Assembly (NCBI RefSeq): GCF_028389875.1
Contig: NC_084668.1
Location: 23,117,493 to 23,181,492, forward strand
DNA length: 64,000 bases
Direction of reading: 5' to 3'
Source: Rhea pennata
Taxonomy: Eukaryota > Chordata > Aves > Rheiformes > Rheidae
Below the pieces are notes generated by a model. That model was not told the DNA's origin. It saw only the letters and a list, made by a program, of their open reading frames with translations, and did no database searches. Positions 48,342-62,325 of the stretch are shown in pieces. Position numbers and translations under genes: made by a program. The first letter of the stretch is position 1; each line of letters opens with the position of its first letter.

Positions 48342-51300
48342 GCTCCCGGCCGCGCCGCGGGCAGCTACCTTCCCTCGCTCCCTTCCCACTGCCTGGAAAC
48401 TTCCCGGCCGGGCCGGTCCTGGCCTCGCGGGGGGCACTGGGCGAGCGGGGGAGCCTCCTCTCGGAGGGACGGAGCGGGCACCTGCCGGCCGCGGCGCCGC
48501 CGAGCCCGCCGTGCCGCCGAAACCTGGCAGGAGCAGGCCGGGGAAAAGGAGCGAATAAGGCAAAATGCTCCTCGGCAGCGCGGCTTCCTGCGGGCCGGGC
48601 GGGAGGGGTGCGCCGGGGCAGCGCCGCGCCGCCCTCGGCGCTGCGTGCTCGGCTTCGCATCGCAGCCTTTGCTGGCGGCTGCGGGCGGGCTGGGCGGCTT
48701 CTGGGGAAGAACAACGTTGTTTGTGTTTAGAAGAAAAAAAGAAAAAGTGAAATCGCGCTTCTCGGATCGCCCCCACGATGCGAACGCATACCATTATCCT
48801 GACTTTACGTAATTCGAGCGCTGGTGTTCAAGACCGAACCTGTCTAGGAGTGAAAGTGGGAGACGATATAAGAAAGACAGGAAAAATAAATCAATTAGCA
48901 GCATATAGGTGAAAGTCAGGAACTCCCTTTGGAACATCCAAAGGCAACATGAGGCTTCTTTGTACATCTTCAGGAGAGCGGAGGAGTCCTTGCTTGTTCA
49001 CGACTGTATTTGAGCAGGGCGTATGACCCCACCCTGTACCACAGTGCTGATGGAGTGTGTCTCATATTAGGTATTGCCATGAAATGAATGTTTCTCCACT
49101 AATATTTTGGTTTAAATCAAGGGAAGATGAGCCAGTAATCCCAACAGAATGCATGGAAGAAGAAAATGGGAAAGAAATCATGGGTCCTTAGTAAAGTTAG
49201 CTAATGAACTTAGTTAAAACTGTGATTTCCTAGAAATCGTAACGTATAAAAATGTGTAAATCACAAATAACTAAATTCCAGCTTTTATTGTAGTATACAA
49301 CATGTCCTAAGGGTATTCTGAAAGGCAAAATATACACCTGGGATTCCTTTTCAGAGTTCTGTGTTGTAATTTGTAGCAGGATTAAATGTTTGTTGGTCTT
49401 TGTTTCATTAAGAAAACAATATTTGAACTTGTTAGTATCCCATGGTGCTGTCAAATGCTGGTAAAATGAATGTATCCAAATATGCAGAGACAGAAGGCCT
49501 GTTCAGAAGTCAGCAGAAGAATAGTCATAATACTCAAGCAGGTCTGCAAAGTTTGGCTGAAATGCCTTGATGGTTACTAGCTTGAAAGTTCTGTATTGTA
49601 TGTATAGTAAGTGCCTTCTCAGTACCCAAAATCAATCCAGATCAGGGACAGAGCAGAGCCAGATGCTTTCTCTGTTACTTACATGGCTTTCTGAATCCAG
49701 GCTTTCATGAGAAATGAGGGTCTCTAAAAAAGACTACACTAGACTGGGGAAACCATGTTTTCTGCTGGTATATACTACTGAATATGAGATATTTTGTGTG
49801 TTTTTTTTTTGTCTATTTGTGTGCTTTAGCATAAAGAAAGATTGTCTAATGATTTGAGTGCCACTCTGGGTCTTGGAAAACCTGTGTTCAGTTCTTTCAT
49901 ATAGCATGAGTATGTTATGATCACTTTGAGCATTTTTTTTCACTGTCTGTAAGAGTGGTAGTGTGTGCCTGTGAGAGAACAAGACGTTAAATGTGCTGAA
50001 TTGTTTTGTGTGACACCTTCCTGTGGCAACTGTGTAAGTATATTTCATAGAGATAAGGGTGTATGTTAAGTTCTCTTCATGTAAATTGTGTCATATGAAA
50101 CAGATGGGAGTTTTAATGGAGAAACTTGAAGTAAGGGCTTCCACGTTAGGCTGCATGTTTGTAAGCTACCAGATAAGTGAGCGACACTAACCTAATCCTG
50201 AGCAACTTGTTTGGCATATTCAACAGATACCAGTTTCGATTTCTCGATGGATTGATTGTTTATAGGTAGAGCAAACTGTATCTTCTCCCTAGATATTCAG
50301 TGAAGGTGGGAATGGAGGTCCACAGGGAAACAAAGTACGTCTAATCCATATATGTTGCCTATTATCTGCAACGTTTGTGTTCCAGCTCTGTTGCAAAGGT
50401 GGCTTTATGCCTGGCTACCTCTTGTGTCAGGTAGAATGACACAATAGCGACAGTAGAAGTACTTATTAACACACCTTCTTCTTGAGAGGATGCTAACTTC
50501 AAAGCTCAGTTATGGCTGTTCGAGTTCGAACACTGTTAAGCAGTTGCTAAAATAAACAAAACTAGTTTCATTGTTGAAGCTTAATTAAAAGTGACATATC
50601 AGTCCCAGTCTGGTGGAGCTATCATTCCAAACCACCAAGAAACACTCCAAGAAAAAAAAAAATTATAAAATCAGAAATGAATTATAACTGACATGTGCAA
50701 GGTCACTGGATCCTTTTGTGAACAAGCTAATGTGTAAAGATGAAGTACATGAATTCTGTTCAAGGGCTGCTTTAGGGTTGGTAAAACATGCTAAATGCTT
50801 AATTTTTCTCTTGCATTGCTTAAGTTCTCTTTTTCTCCCACTGAGTGAGTGATCCAGTGTTAAGCATTATGAAAATTCATTGTAAAGATGAGGGTGGAGG
50901 TCTACAAAGCATGACAAATAAAGCTACAGCGGAAATAGCTTTTAATTAAACATAATATTTGCTTTTGATCACCTTTTTTTCTTAGTCACAGGATACCTTG
51001 GGGTTACATATTAGCTTTAAATGGCAATCTTTTTATTTGTTAGCATTAATTACTAATGCTATGTTTGCTAATAGGAAGTTATTTAACCCCTAGTAATACA
51101 GGTAAATGTCTGTTCAAGAATTGCTTTGAATTTGGTTGTAAGTGGTACCAAATTTAAGATTATGGATTAATAACAGGTTTTTTTTTTGTGTGTGTGTCTA
51201 TATGAGAGGATATTTTCAGCTGAAAGAAGCTGAAAAGTTCCTCTGTTGGAGAGGAGAAAAACTTTATTAATTCAGAGTAATAGAAAGTGGGCTGCTAATG

Positions 51301-51613
51301 GCATGTGAGTGTGGAAGAGAGCAGAAAAGACTAATGGAGCTCTAGGAGAGATGCACTTGTTGCCTTATATAAGATTGTTCTGTTTTTAGTGTGTCAGTGT
51401 GATGAAAAGAAGGTTGTTCTGGTTCTCAGAGGTGGTGGTAGCACAGTTACAGTGCACTTAGTCGGAAAACTAGAAGGTTTGTAACTTTGAGAGGCCTGAG
51501 ACTCTGGGACAGTGTAACTGTAGGAGTAATGTGGTTAAAGTTTAACTCTCTGTGACAGAGAATGCGAGTGTATCTAGTACCTATTAATGGGGGACTATAT
51601 TCAGTAGATACAA

Positions 51614-51630
51614 ACACACACACACACACA
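51614..51630 (+). repeat. (CA)n microsatellite in ITGA6 intron 1
   Basis: About eight CA units, followed by tgtacc. Confidence 0.85.
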
Positions 51631-53085
51631 TGTACCACCCCATGTAAGATGTCCAACAGTTTTTTTTCCAGTTCTTTTTGTTTATAACTCACAATGGTTT
51701 AAGCAAATTTCATAAATTAGAACACAAACCCTGTGGATATTTACATTTGTCTATAAGTTTACTTGCAAGTAATTCTGATGTTACTTTAAATAAAAGTAGG
51801 GAGCTAAATTGTTGTAGGTTTTTTCCTTGTTCAAGACAAAAAGATTGAAGCTGTACTAGTCAACAGGATGTTCTCATCAGAAGAAAAGATGCATTGTTAA
51901 AAACTGTGGAGAGGCACAAGTCTTCGTTGACCATTAGCAGCTATGAAGCCTTAAAAAAATCTAATGTTTTACTGCAATTCTTGCTTGTGGCAGGTTTTGC
52001 TGGTGTTGCATATCCCTAATGTTATCTGTTATATTAATAAATAACAAAGCTGCCTGTGGTCAGCAGGGCTGCTAACATTGTTGTGCTGCTGCAGTGCATC
52101 CTCAGTGGCATATAGCCAGTGCTTCTGTGTTGACTGAGGGCTTGTGCTCATAGACTTTTTGCTCCTGTAATAAAAAGGCTGAATTGTGCCACTCTGCAGT
52201 GGAAAGCAGCAGTTCTGCTCTCAGAAGTGCTGCAGTGTAATTCAAGCTTTAGGTGTGACTGAAATTAATAACACTGCATATTGGTATCCTCAGGATTTAA
52301 ATGCACTAATAATGCTGGTTTTTAGTGCAATAAAAAATTAGACTTAGTATTTAGCATTAAAAAAATAGATTTACTATTAATTTTCCATGTTTTTTCTTTA
52401 GATGGTCTCCCTACTTCCTGTTATACTCAGTAATTTTCTTGAGTGTCTCTCTGTTTTTGTCTATGAAAATTGTTCCTGGATAACCTTAGTGAGGTGCTTG
52501 ATTAATTTCTTCATTTATGACAATAGAGCAGTTTGTGGTCTGTGTTCCAGCTAGATGGAAGTTCTGTGGCAAAGGCTGGGGTTAAGGGAAGTTGAGAAAG
52601 AGGAAGAAGTAGTTTAAGAATAAGATTGCTAGAACACCAACAGGCATCTTGATTTTGGAGGTCAATTTTGGAGGAGAAATTTTAAGGGAAGATTTTTTTT
52701 AAAAAAGCCCATCATACTGATATGGGTGAGAGAGGAAATAAAATAACTTCATTGCTAACATTAGGTAAAAAAGAATTGCTATGATTGATATACATGGAGT
52801 CAAACTGCAGGAAGAAGGTAAGAGACCTTTCTGTTTGTTTTTTTTGTTGCTGTTCTTCCCCCCTCCCCCGAACCGTGTTAAATTGGAGTTGTCCTGTTAT
52901 CTGTTGCAAAGACTCAGCTGAATGTACAAAACTAAGTTGCAGAGAAGGTTGGCAAATAGGCTCTGCATTTTGTGAACTGTCTAGTTATCCAGTGGACAGG
53001 TCAAGTTTACAAAGCTTGAAAAGTCCATCAGATGATGATTTCCACTGTCTGACTCCTGATTTTGTTGGTGGAAAAGAATAGTTCA

Positions 53086-53099
53086 GTGTGTGTGTGTGT
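53086..53099 (+). repeat. (GT)n microsatellite in ITGA6 intron 1
   Basis: Seven GT units. Confidence 0.85.
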
Positions 53100-54744
53100 C
53101 CCTCAAAGGAACAGGAAAAGATTGCAGTCAGTCCTGCAGAATACTAGTTAGAGAAGGAGGATGAAGTGGAGTGTTGTGCTGATACACACTAGAAGGTTGC
53201 CTTAGTTAAATCCATTGCATCAATGTGAATAAAGAACAGATCTTTGGGTAAATGAACTTGCTTATGTTTTGTCTAAAACCAGACTTATTTTAGTTTGGCT
53301 TAAAATCAATATTAGTTTGTTTTTCTTAAAAATAAGAATTAATGTAGCCCTCTGCACTAATATAATTGAATTGATTGAATATTGCACTTGATTTGTAAAG
53401 TTAAAATTTAATTCAGTAACTAATAGAGTCTTCTGCAGATGAAACCTGAAGCTGAGTGAATTCAAGGCAAGGTGGCTGGCACATTGTCAAAACTGAAGAG
53501 CAAAAGAACACGACAGCGTATTTCTGCTGAGTTTTGCACTCACTATCAACTATTTAAATTAACCATTTCATAGGTTTTTGTCTATGATTTTGAAAAGGTA
53601 ACGTTGGAATCAGTAATGAAGTGCAGGCAGTAAAGCTGGTTATGAGGGACTGGCCATTGCAGTTCTTGGCAGGTCTGGCCTTCCCATGGCAGGGCACAGC
53701 TTTAGTGCGCAAGAGTGCCGATGCGTGGCACAGGCAAGGGGTGCCTGGCCCTGCTGCACAGCTCTTTGGAGAAGGCAGAATTCCCTCTAGGCAAGGAAGT
53801 TCTTGTGCTTGTATAGCAAAATTATTTTCCTGAGCAACAGTAGTGAGGTTAATACAAGTTGCATCTACATGAATATTTTGGCAATGTAGTTGTATCATTA
53901 CACAAGGTGTATTTCCCCCAGCTTGTGTTATAGATTGACACGAGGCTTTGCCATTGCAGCTGTGTTAGAGATTGCGCCTGTGCTGGGAAGCTTTTGCTCG
54001 TGTGGATGTGCTGATATGTCATACTTGCAAGGTACTAGTGAAGTCACACATCACCGTGAAAATATGCTTCTATCAGGACAATTTAGTCCAGGTAGCTCCG
54101 AAAAGACTGTGTCAGGAAAGATGTGTTACAGTACAGTTCTTTTCTTTTAGCTGCACAATCAGCCAGTACTGCAGTGCTGACTGGCATGGCAGAAATTCAT
54201 AGTGTAGAACTAACTTTCAAGAGTGATAAATGGCAAACCTCTTATCCCAGTATTCTATCTCTTTGAGACATTTGTTTCTTAAGGGTCATATACTTTTTAG
54301 ATAACTTTTTTTTTAATAGTTACCTGCAGATGTTTAAGATTCTTGATCAAACTTGCATGACTTCTATTACATTGCTATTAAGAATGAGCAAAAGAGTGAA
54401 TAGTTAGTGTGTTAGTAGGAACTTTCTATGAGTAAGGACTGTAGGATGTGCCTTTTGTCTGCAGTGCTGATAAGTAGCTTCATGTTCAGACTCCAGAATT
54501 CAAAAACAGCCTAGGCTATCAGCTTCAATTAAAGCTCATAAAACTGTTACACTCTTACTGGAAGATGCATGTACCTGATGGAAGCGCTTTGTTTCATCGC
54601 TTTTTGTCTTTATATTTGCTGGACCTGACTGATAAATATGTTTCTAATGTAAGAGGTACCATCTCTTTGGTTTGGTGCTGTTGCTGGAGTGTAAAATTTG
54701 CAAGGCAGAGATGGTGACAGGTTTAGGAAAATAATGGCTTAAGC

Positions 54745-54799
54745 TTTCTTATTTTTAAATGTTTCTTATTTTTAAATGTCTCATTTAAATTTTTAAATG
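54745..54799 (+). repeat. 17-bp tandem repeat in ITGA6 intron 1
   Basis: Two exact copies of tttcttatttttaaatg at 54745-54761 and 54762-54778 are followed by a diverged third unit ending in ttttaaatg at 54799. Confidence 0.85.
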
Positions 54800-56558
54800 T
54801 GAATGGAAATCTATGGAGGCACAAACTCATCTCTCTTAAGGCTGTTTGTCTGGAAAGAGGTGGTGTTCTGTAAGATACTACTCTGCATATAGAACATGGA
54901 CCTGCCAAGCCCTTGCAAGAGCATATAAGTAATGGCTCAATTAACGAAAATTACTTTAAGTTCTGCTCCATGTTATAATCATTGCTTTATAAAAAGATTG
55001 AATTTATACCAGCTAGTTCTTACCAAATAATATTAGAGTATACATCAACCCTAATGAACACAGCATATGCTAGCCAGACAGCTGTTGTGGCCAAAGTATT
55101 AGACACATCTCAGAAACAGAAGAGGAATAGGATCAAAATGTTAATCTTGCATATGCTTTACACTAGTAAGGTTAGAATAAAGTAACTAGAACAGAATAGC
55201 GCAGTACAAACAAGGACAGACCTTGATCCTGGGAAGAAGAAATGCTGTACTTTTTATTAAACTAAATGAAAACTAACAAACTATACAAACTGTAAGTTAA
55301 GGACAAAGGCAAAGAGCTCTTGACAAGTTGTTGTGTTCCTGAGCAAGGGCAGTAAGCCCTGAAGAACATAGTACTTAGTTATGTCTGGGAACTGGGAAGA
55401 GAGATGTTGGGGGAAGGGTTAAAGAATTAGGAAAAACAGCAGCTATTCTGTTTGGTTTCAAACTGAGCTGGTGTAGACAAACACAGGCAGACAAAGTAAG
55501 CATGATTGTGTGTGCATGTCTGACTGCTAAAGCCTTTAGTGAAAGTGTTCATGATGTATTCCATTATGAAAAGGCCATAATACTTAATGTTGTTTACTTT
55601 AAATAAGGATGGGGGGCTCATGCTATACCCCTCTTATCTGACACGGAGCAGTTTCAGAGCTGTAGCTGTGAGCTAGATCGGCTAAAATATATTTCAAGAG
55701 CAGAACCATTTATCATCTAAAACATGAGCAGGGAGTGAACCAGAGAAGTGCATCTCTTTGTAATTCTCTGTATTCAGCTGAAGGCTGAAATGAGAAGTGG
55801 GGTGCTGCTGGCGATGTACTTGCTGGGTGCTTGCTCTGCACTGCTTCTTGGCTGTGCCGGCTGAAGCTGCGCAAAGAATTGAGGCTCTGTGTAGCGCTGG
55901 AATCCTGAAAGGTTCAGCTGGCAGACAACTGCTTGTGGAGCTAATTGCTGTTCCCATTTTACTGAGTGACTGGCACAAGAAGATGTGTGTTGCTGTTTAG
56001 ACTTAAAACCTGACCATCAGCTACAGAAGAGTAGAAAGCGAGAGAGACGCAGAGAATATCGATCAGGATGCAGGGGTGTAAGAAGAATGCCATTCAAGTA
56101 TATGAAGTATGCAGCATGCATAAAACAAGGCCCGTGCTTCTGCGTGCTGCCCTGTTTCAGAGAAAAAGAGTTTAGGATGGACTTGCCAGGAGTCCTTCTG
56201 CAGCAGGGACATTGAAAAGAGCATGGTATAGTCAAATAATCTGCAAATTGGAATCTTAAAATTTTTCCATGGATTCTTTTCATTTTTCTATTTTTCTGAG
56301 GTCTTGCAGGCAGTAAAGAGTTTTCAAGCAGGTAGTCTGCAAATAGCTGGGATGTGGTGATAGTTTTGGATGTAGACTGTGTCAGAATTATTCTGAGAAG
56401 GTAAGATGAAATTTTTGTATCAGTTTTACTGTTACAGATTTTATTATATTCTTTTTGGTCAGATAGTTAACTTCTAATGAATATGACTGTCACTTCTGTG
56501 ACTACCTTGATTTGTGAATGAGACTCCTTAAGCTGGCATATACTTTAAGAATTAAGGC

Positions 56559-56572
56559 AAAAAAAAAAAAAA
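56559..56572 (+). repeat. Poly(A) tract (14)
   Basis: Fourteen A residues followed by gaaaacc, within the intron. Confidence 0.8.
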
Positions 56573-59500
56573 GAAAACCCTCAAGTATTGATCTATGTTC
56601 ATCCACACATGGAGTTGTAGGTATTGCATTGTCTAGTGTTAAAAATAACATTAATATGTGTCCTTTTGTTATGATATACCAGAAAAATATCTTGTACCTT
56701 GCCTGAAAGAGATCAGTAATATCCTATGTTGTAACTATTTCTGAAATACTGGCTAACCCCATCAGTCCTTACCTGGACTGTTTGATGGATCAGGTCTGTA
56801 ATTGTGTAAGACCTATGTATATCTTCATAGTTTGACTACCAAATCTTTTTTTATTTAATTAAACATTTTTTATTATGTAAGCTTTTTAGATCTAGGTTTT
56901 TAGATTACTATTGAGGACTCTTTAATAAATATTAGGCACTTGTCTAGCCTATTTCATCTAATGATCCTAGTGTAATATATGGTGATGTCTATTGTTTATT
57001 TTTCTTTAACTGTGAAGTAGGGAAAAAATGAGCATGAAATCACTGCTGTAGTGCTAGCTAACAGGAGTGCAATTTTCAGTACACAGAAGATATATGCGTT
57101 AATAGCACTGAAGTTAATTTGTAAATAACAAAGATAAACTTATGCAGAAGCATGACAGGTAGACTGACTTCCCATAAATACTTTTTTCTTGAAGGATAAC
57201 AAGCAGAGAATGGTTTTACCAATCTAATTTCTTGCTGTCTGGATTCTCCACAAAATAAACCAGAACATTTTTCAAATTAGTGTATTGAGTTGCTGGCATG
57301 TTACAGCAGTAAATTGCTCACCAGTCAGCATGTGCCAGTCTTGTTCTCCTATGTTAAACTTTGCCCAAAAGCCTTTCCACATGTGCCAGAGCAACTGTTG
57401 CTTTTGCAAGGAATGTAATAGGGTCAATTTTTCATAGAAGATACATAATCCGTTTCAGAAGAATTGCTGTTTAAAATCAGCTGTTGTTTCTTGTTTAAAT
57501 GTTTTAGAATCAGCCTGAAGCTGTGTGAAGTGTTCTAATTGTAACGGTAAAAACGCCCTGATTTGGGAAGATATTTTGCAGAAAGAGCAGGGATTAGGCT
57601 ATGAGGTAAATAGCTATTTAAAAACAAGCACACAAATATGCATATTGTTGAATGAGCAGATGGTGTTGTGTACTGTCAGATGTTAGTTAGAAAATTTACA
57701 CCTCACAGTGGTATTTAGCAAGAGTAGAGTACAATTAGGCCCAGGAAGAAAGAAAGAAGAAAAAAGATCAGGGAAACATTGAACAATCCATTTACTGACA
57801 TTTGGTATTGAAGAGTCAGATATGGATAAGCAAGCTACTGCTTTGGAAGTGGTGATGGAAGAATGTAGTGTAGAAGAATCAAACATGAATTTCAAGAAAT
57901 ATCTCACTCCCATTTTTAACTGAATAATGCAGTACATTAGTAGTAAGTGAACTGAACCACAGGTTAATAAAACTACCTTTGCAACTTTAGCATATTCTTG
58001 GTAGAGGAACTTCCCTTGCACTTAAGATACTGAGTGTATTACCTGTTCTATTTTGAGAATTGCCTACCTATTGCTTTGCAAAAAAGAATGCAGTTATGTT
58101 GGTTTAGTTTAAAGAGCAAGCCAGATATATTCCACTATCAGATACCTGGGATTAGATTTTTGTATGGCTTGGAAATCGTAGTAAAAAGCAGAAACTGCGG
58201 ATTCTCAAATTATGTTTCTCAGAGCATTTGGTAGTATGGGCTGACTGGCTCTGGCTCTGTTGGAGAGTTGGTTGTTTTTCTCATTTCCTGTTAAAGAACT
58301 GCATCTAAAAATATGTCCTTTCCTAAGATTAATTTCCTTTCAGCAGTTGTTATAATGTGAGCGAGGATGTTATGACTGTGTTTGGAAGGGAGAGAGTCCT
58401 CCAGATCAAGAATGGATGGGAGAGGCGTTCATGGGATACTCCCTGTCTAGCTGCAGTCCACAGCGTAAAAACGTACCTGTGTCCCTCCATAGTAACAAGG
58501 TATGGGCCCTGCACTGGATTTCACTGTTGGTGAGTGAGCTTCTAGGTTACTTTTCAGCTGTATTCTTCTTTGCATTTGTCTCCAGCTTTCAAGAATTTGG
58601 GGATCTTTGAGGTGTCACTGTGAGAAACAGCAAATAAGATCTATCAACATTTTTGTTAATTAAATCTGCTGAAATACACTGTAGCACGAATAACTGAATC
58701 TCTGATAAGAGACTTAGGGTCATCTTTCTGGCGAAGATGAAAGAGGCTTTTTTTCCATTGAGCATGTTTAGCTTTTGTCTGCTTCATATAGCATTGGTAC
58801 TCATGCCCTTCCAAAGTAGGTTTCTAAAATATATGTTTAAAAAACAAAGCTGAACAAGATTGAAAATATGGTTGGAATGACTGATCCTTGTAAAGCCAGT
58901 GCTCGTTTGCTCAGCACATGCACAGGTCAAAGTTCTGAGGGAAACACGTGGTTGTCCGGGACGTGCTCTAAAGTGGCAACCACCTGCTGCAGTGAGCAAG
59001 CCCAGGCGTGTCAGCTGCAGCTGAATTTTCCGGGTTCCTCCTTTTTCATAGCTCTTTTCTCAATAATTTTGTGATGGGAATTGTAAAGATTGGTTGGTCT
59101 TGCATTTTTTCATTGGCATTGCTAAAGCTGTAGAGTGGTTAAATCTGCCAGCTGTGTGTGGACCTTTGCTTCGTCCAGCAAAGTGTATGAAAATTGCTCA
59201 TGGCTCTTATTTAACCATCCATGTTTGTTTAGTATGAAATGAGTGATAAGTGAAAATGACATAATTTTCTTGGCCAGAGATACCAGAAATAATTGTATAT
59301 ATTTTTCATACATTTTTTTTTTCATATGTAACCAACTGTTGTAGCCATTACTAAGAATAAATTGTGTAAGCCCTGTAAAGTTTCCATCTTCCATTCAACT
59401 TAATTTCTGCTAGAGAAATGATGGTAATCACGTAATCTAGTCCCAGAATGAGGTTTCTTCTCTCTTTTCAGCCATGCTGCATTTTTTCATTCAGTGAAAG

Positions 59501-60604
59501 AATACTCTGTTGTTGTCAGCTGAGATCCAGTCCTAGTAATAGGTGAATTCCTGTTTGCACAACTCTCAACCTACAAGAAAATATGATGTTAAAAAATACG
59601 CGAAAGCAAATCGTTATTTCCAGATTTTGCTCAAGTGAGAATGTGGCAAGCAGGGGAAAATGGAAAAAATGTATGTGCAGGGGGAAGCGTGTAAAAATTA
59701 AGTATGTATGCAAGCGGAGGGGGAGCAGTACATAGCTGGGGAGAATGCAGTGGGTTTCCTGGCATAGTCTCAAATCTGAGTTACTTTGCACACAGAAGCA
59801 GCTTGTTTTCAGACCTTGCAAGCCTGTTGTATTTCACTGTCAGCAGCAATGTACAAACTGAGAATTTCAATGTTGCTTATTCCCAACTCTGTATGGAGAA
59901 GTTTGTAGTGAATTTAGGATTTAATTCTGTTTGTTTATTCGAGCTGTTTCTTAACACTTGCGTGGAACATAATGAGACTCATTAAGCGGCCGGACTGAAT
60001 AGGCACCTTCTTGAGGCGTGACTGGGTTCCACTGCAAAGATATCTTATTGGAGTGACACTCTTCAAAGTGACAGATTTTCAGTTAATTTGATAAATGTAT
60101 CCAGGAACACATCTGTTTTTTTCTGAATTAAGTTCATAGTTTGAAGAAAAGCCTCGCCCAGACTTTTGATCCTGTTTTATACATTTAATCTAGGGCTATG
60201 GTGCTTTTAAGGTTAGAGGCATAATTTGAAAACTGTGCTTTAGTATATAAGGGGCTTTCCACTGTCTTAAGTGTTTGTTTGCTCACTGTTTATGTACTTG
60301 CCCTCTGAAATACATATTAGGAAAGTACATACCTCATTTACACCTCTGACTGTGCGTTGTGGGTTGAACTCTATCCCGTTTCCCCAGGGTATGTCTTTGT
60401 GGTTTCTTGGGCTCGTTTTTGAGAACATGGAGGGCAGAACTCCACTCAACTCTTATTTGTTGGGTTGGTTTTGATCGGGTGCGTTTCCCACTAAGGCTTT
60501 GGTCAGTACTCTTGAATGTGATGAAGAACTTGTTTTGTCAGCCTGTGAAACTGCACTAGTTGTATATTATTGTTTCTGTGTGCTAATGCGAGAGTTTTAT
60601 GCTT

Positions 60605-60622
60605 CCCCCCCCCCCCCCCCCC
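60605..60622 (+). repeat. Poly(C) tract (18) in ITGA6 intron 1
   Basis: Eighteen uninterrupted C residues, followed by aattaagaggggg. Long C runs are rare, unstable and error-prone in sequencing, so the exact length is uncertain. Confidence 0.85.
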
Positions 60623-62252
60623 AATTAAGAGGGGGAGCCAGATGGGAACATGGTAAGTTTGAAAAAGAGCAACAGGAGTCTTAAATTGGATCTGTTGGTG
60701 AACAAATAGCAGTGTGGGACTACAGCTTCAGTTAGCTTTGGGAATAGTCTGCTCTTCAAATAATGGTAGACTGTGTAGTAACTGTAACATGATATATTGT
60801 CCATGGTTTTAGTGTGAAATGTCTATGCTTCTTACTGAGCTTCTTCTTATCTTTTAATGATTTAATTATGGTCTTAAATGAAACTGATTTAGTTCATTCA
60901 GTGAAACAAAAATAGGGTAGTGAAATTTTAACCCAAATATTTGTTCTACACTTATGTTCAAATCCCTACAACTTTTTTTTTAATGGCTTTTGTCATACTA
61001 ATGAACAGTATGTGCCTGTTACGGTTGTTACCTCCCTAACAAATAGTGCCTTCAAGTAATTGCTGGGAGCACTGCTCTTTCAAATTGCCTTCAAAAAGTA
61101 GTTGGTTACTTTCAAAAGTAACCAAGTGTTTTTGTATTCCTATTACTTCCATGTTCATTTCCTAAAATGAACCTAGTAAATTGCATGATACTGCTTTCAT
61201 TCTGCACAGAGTTCAGAGGGAGGTGGTATGTATTGTAGGGAGCACAAAGACAAGCCCAGCAGAAAAGATGAAGTTTGAATCTGAATGCCAAGGTCATACG
61301 CGACACAAATGGTCAATGACCCGTTTCCAGAAGATAGTAGTTCCCAACATCTATCGTGTACTTGCTTGAGCTAGTAGAGTATGTCCACAGAACACTTGAT
61401 TGCAGCACGTCTGGTGACGCTCACTTGCTTCTGTATGTACTAGCAGCAGCAGCCTCTTCTTTTGCAGCCTGTTTGCTGCTGGAGCTCAGGCACTGCTGGA
61501 CAAGAAGATGGGGCAGGGCCCTGGTTTAGGGGGTTGCGGGCATGAGACTGAGATTCCTGTGCAGCAGTGGCCTATTTCAGAGGAGCAGCTGGCAGGGCTG
61601 GAGAATGGACTCTGCACGTGCATACAGCTGAAGAGCAGTGGGTCACCACAGAAGCCAGTCTTGCTGGCATGCAGCGCTGCTGCTCAGGACCTATATCTTA
61701 ATGCACTGTGGCTGCCTACCATTGAGGGCAGCTAGACTGTGCCCCCCTGACTAACGATGGGATTTCCATGGATTGCAAATAAGCCACAGATGAACAAGGT
61801 GGCTGGGCTGGCTGCAGAGTACTAGGACCTTCTCCTCCAGGTTTGTTTCCTAAAAACAGCATGGTTGTCGCTTCTGGAGTTAAAACCTTTGTTGTTGTAA
61901 GAGGATTTCATGCAGTGACAGGCACTGCCATGTTATAAAATCTGAGTGAAAATCTCTTCAGCCTTATTTGTTTTATAGTTCATATAACATTAGTTACAAA
62001 ACTGTCTAGTATATATTTCACAGTATCACTTTATACTTAAGTCTGTCCTGTGCATGGATGGTGGTTGTTCTTTAAATCTAAAAAGATGTACAGTGTGTAA
62101 GGGAGAGATTAAAGAAAGCTTTGGGTATTATGCAGGCCCTTGGTACTTGGCAGTGTGGAAAGTGTCATGTATCTCTTAGTCTGTAACCAGAGAATAGTGC
62201 CTGAAATGGAAAACTGTATTTTGAAATGGAAGTTTGGAACCAAATTGGCTTG

Positions 62253-62325
62253 CTTTCTTTTTTTTTTTCTTTTTCTTTCTTTTTTTTTCTTTCTTTCTTC
62301 TTCTTCTTCTTCTTCTTCTTTTTTG
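62253..62325 (+). repeat. Polypyrimidine tract with (CTT)n
   Basis: More than 70 bases of almost pure T/C, ending in about eight TTC units and then ttttttgtag. The tract ends in an AG at 62327-62328, so it superficially resembles a splice acceptor, but no open exon with integrin similarity follows. Confidence 0.85.

Larger units (their letters stand above)
47690..48720 (+). promoter_or_regulatory. ITGA6: CpG island: ITGA6 promoter, 5' leader, exon 1 and start of intron 1
   Basis: This is the densest CpG stretch of the window. It begins abruptly after AT-rich sequence at about 47.68 kb and fades after about 48.7 kb. No TATA box lies just upstream of the ATG. A consensus GC box (GGGGCGGGGC) sits at 48092-48101, about 75 bp before the ATG, as expected for a TATA-less, Sp1-type promoter; mammalian ITGA6 promoters are of this class. 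The exact transcription start cannot be read from sequence. Antisense and off-frame open frames across the island are a consequence of GC content. Confidence 0.88.

Noticed and set aside
47710..48794. Minus-strand open frames of 334 and 357 codons across the ITGA6 promoter and exon 1
   Set aside because: Low-complexity Arg/Ala/Pro/Gly frames with no domain, produced by the lack of stop codons in a CpG island.
48009..48812. 267-codon plus-strand frame overlapping ITGA6 exon 1
   Set aside because: Wrong frame relative to the clear ITGA6 peptide, begins at a GTG, composition artefact.
50518..50540. gttcgagttcgaac resembling a tRNA T-arm
   Set aside because: No acceptor stem, D-arm or anticodon arm at suitable spacing; it is only a short palindrome.
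54236..54290. Possible reversed CR1 3' tail (tcccagtattctatctc)
   Set aside because: Only about 20 bases resemble the CR1 tail and the flanks do not continue the match.
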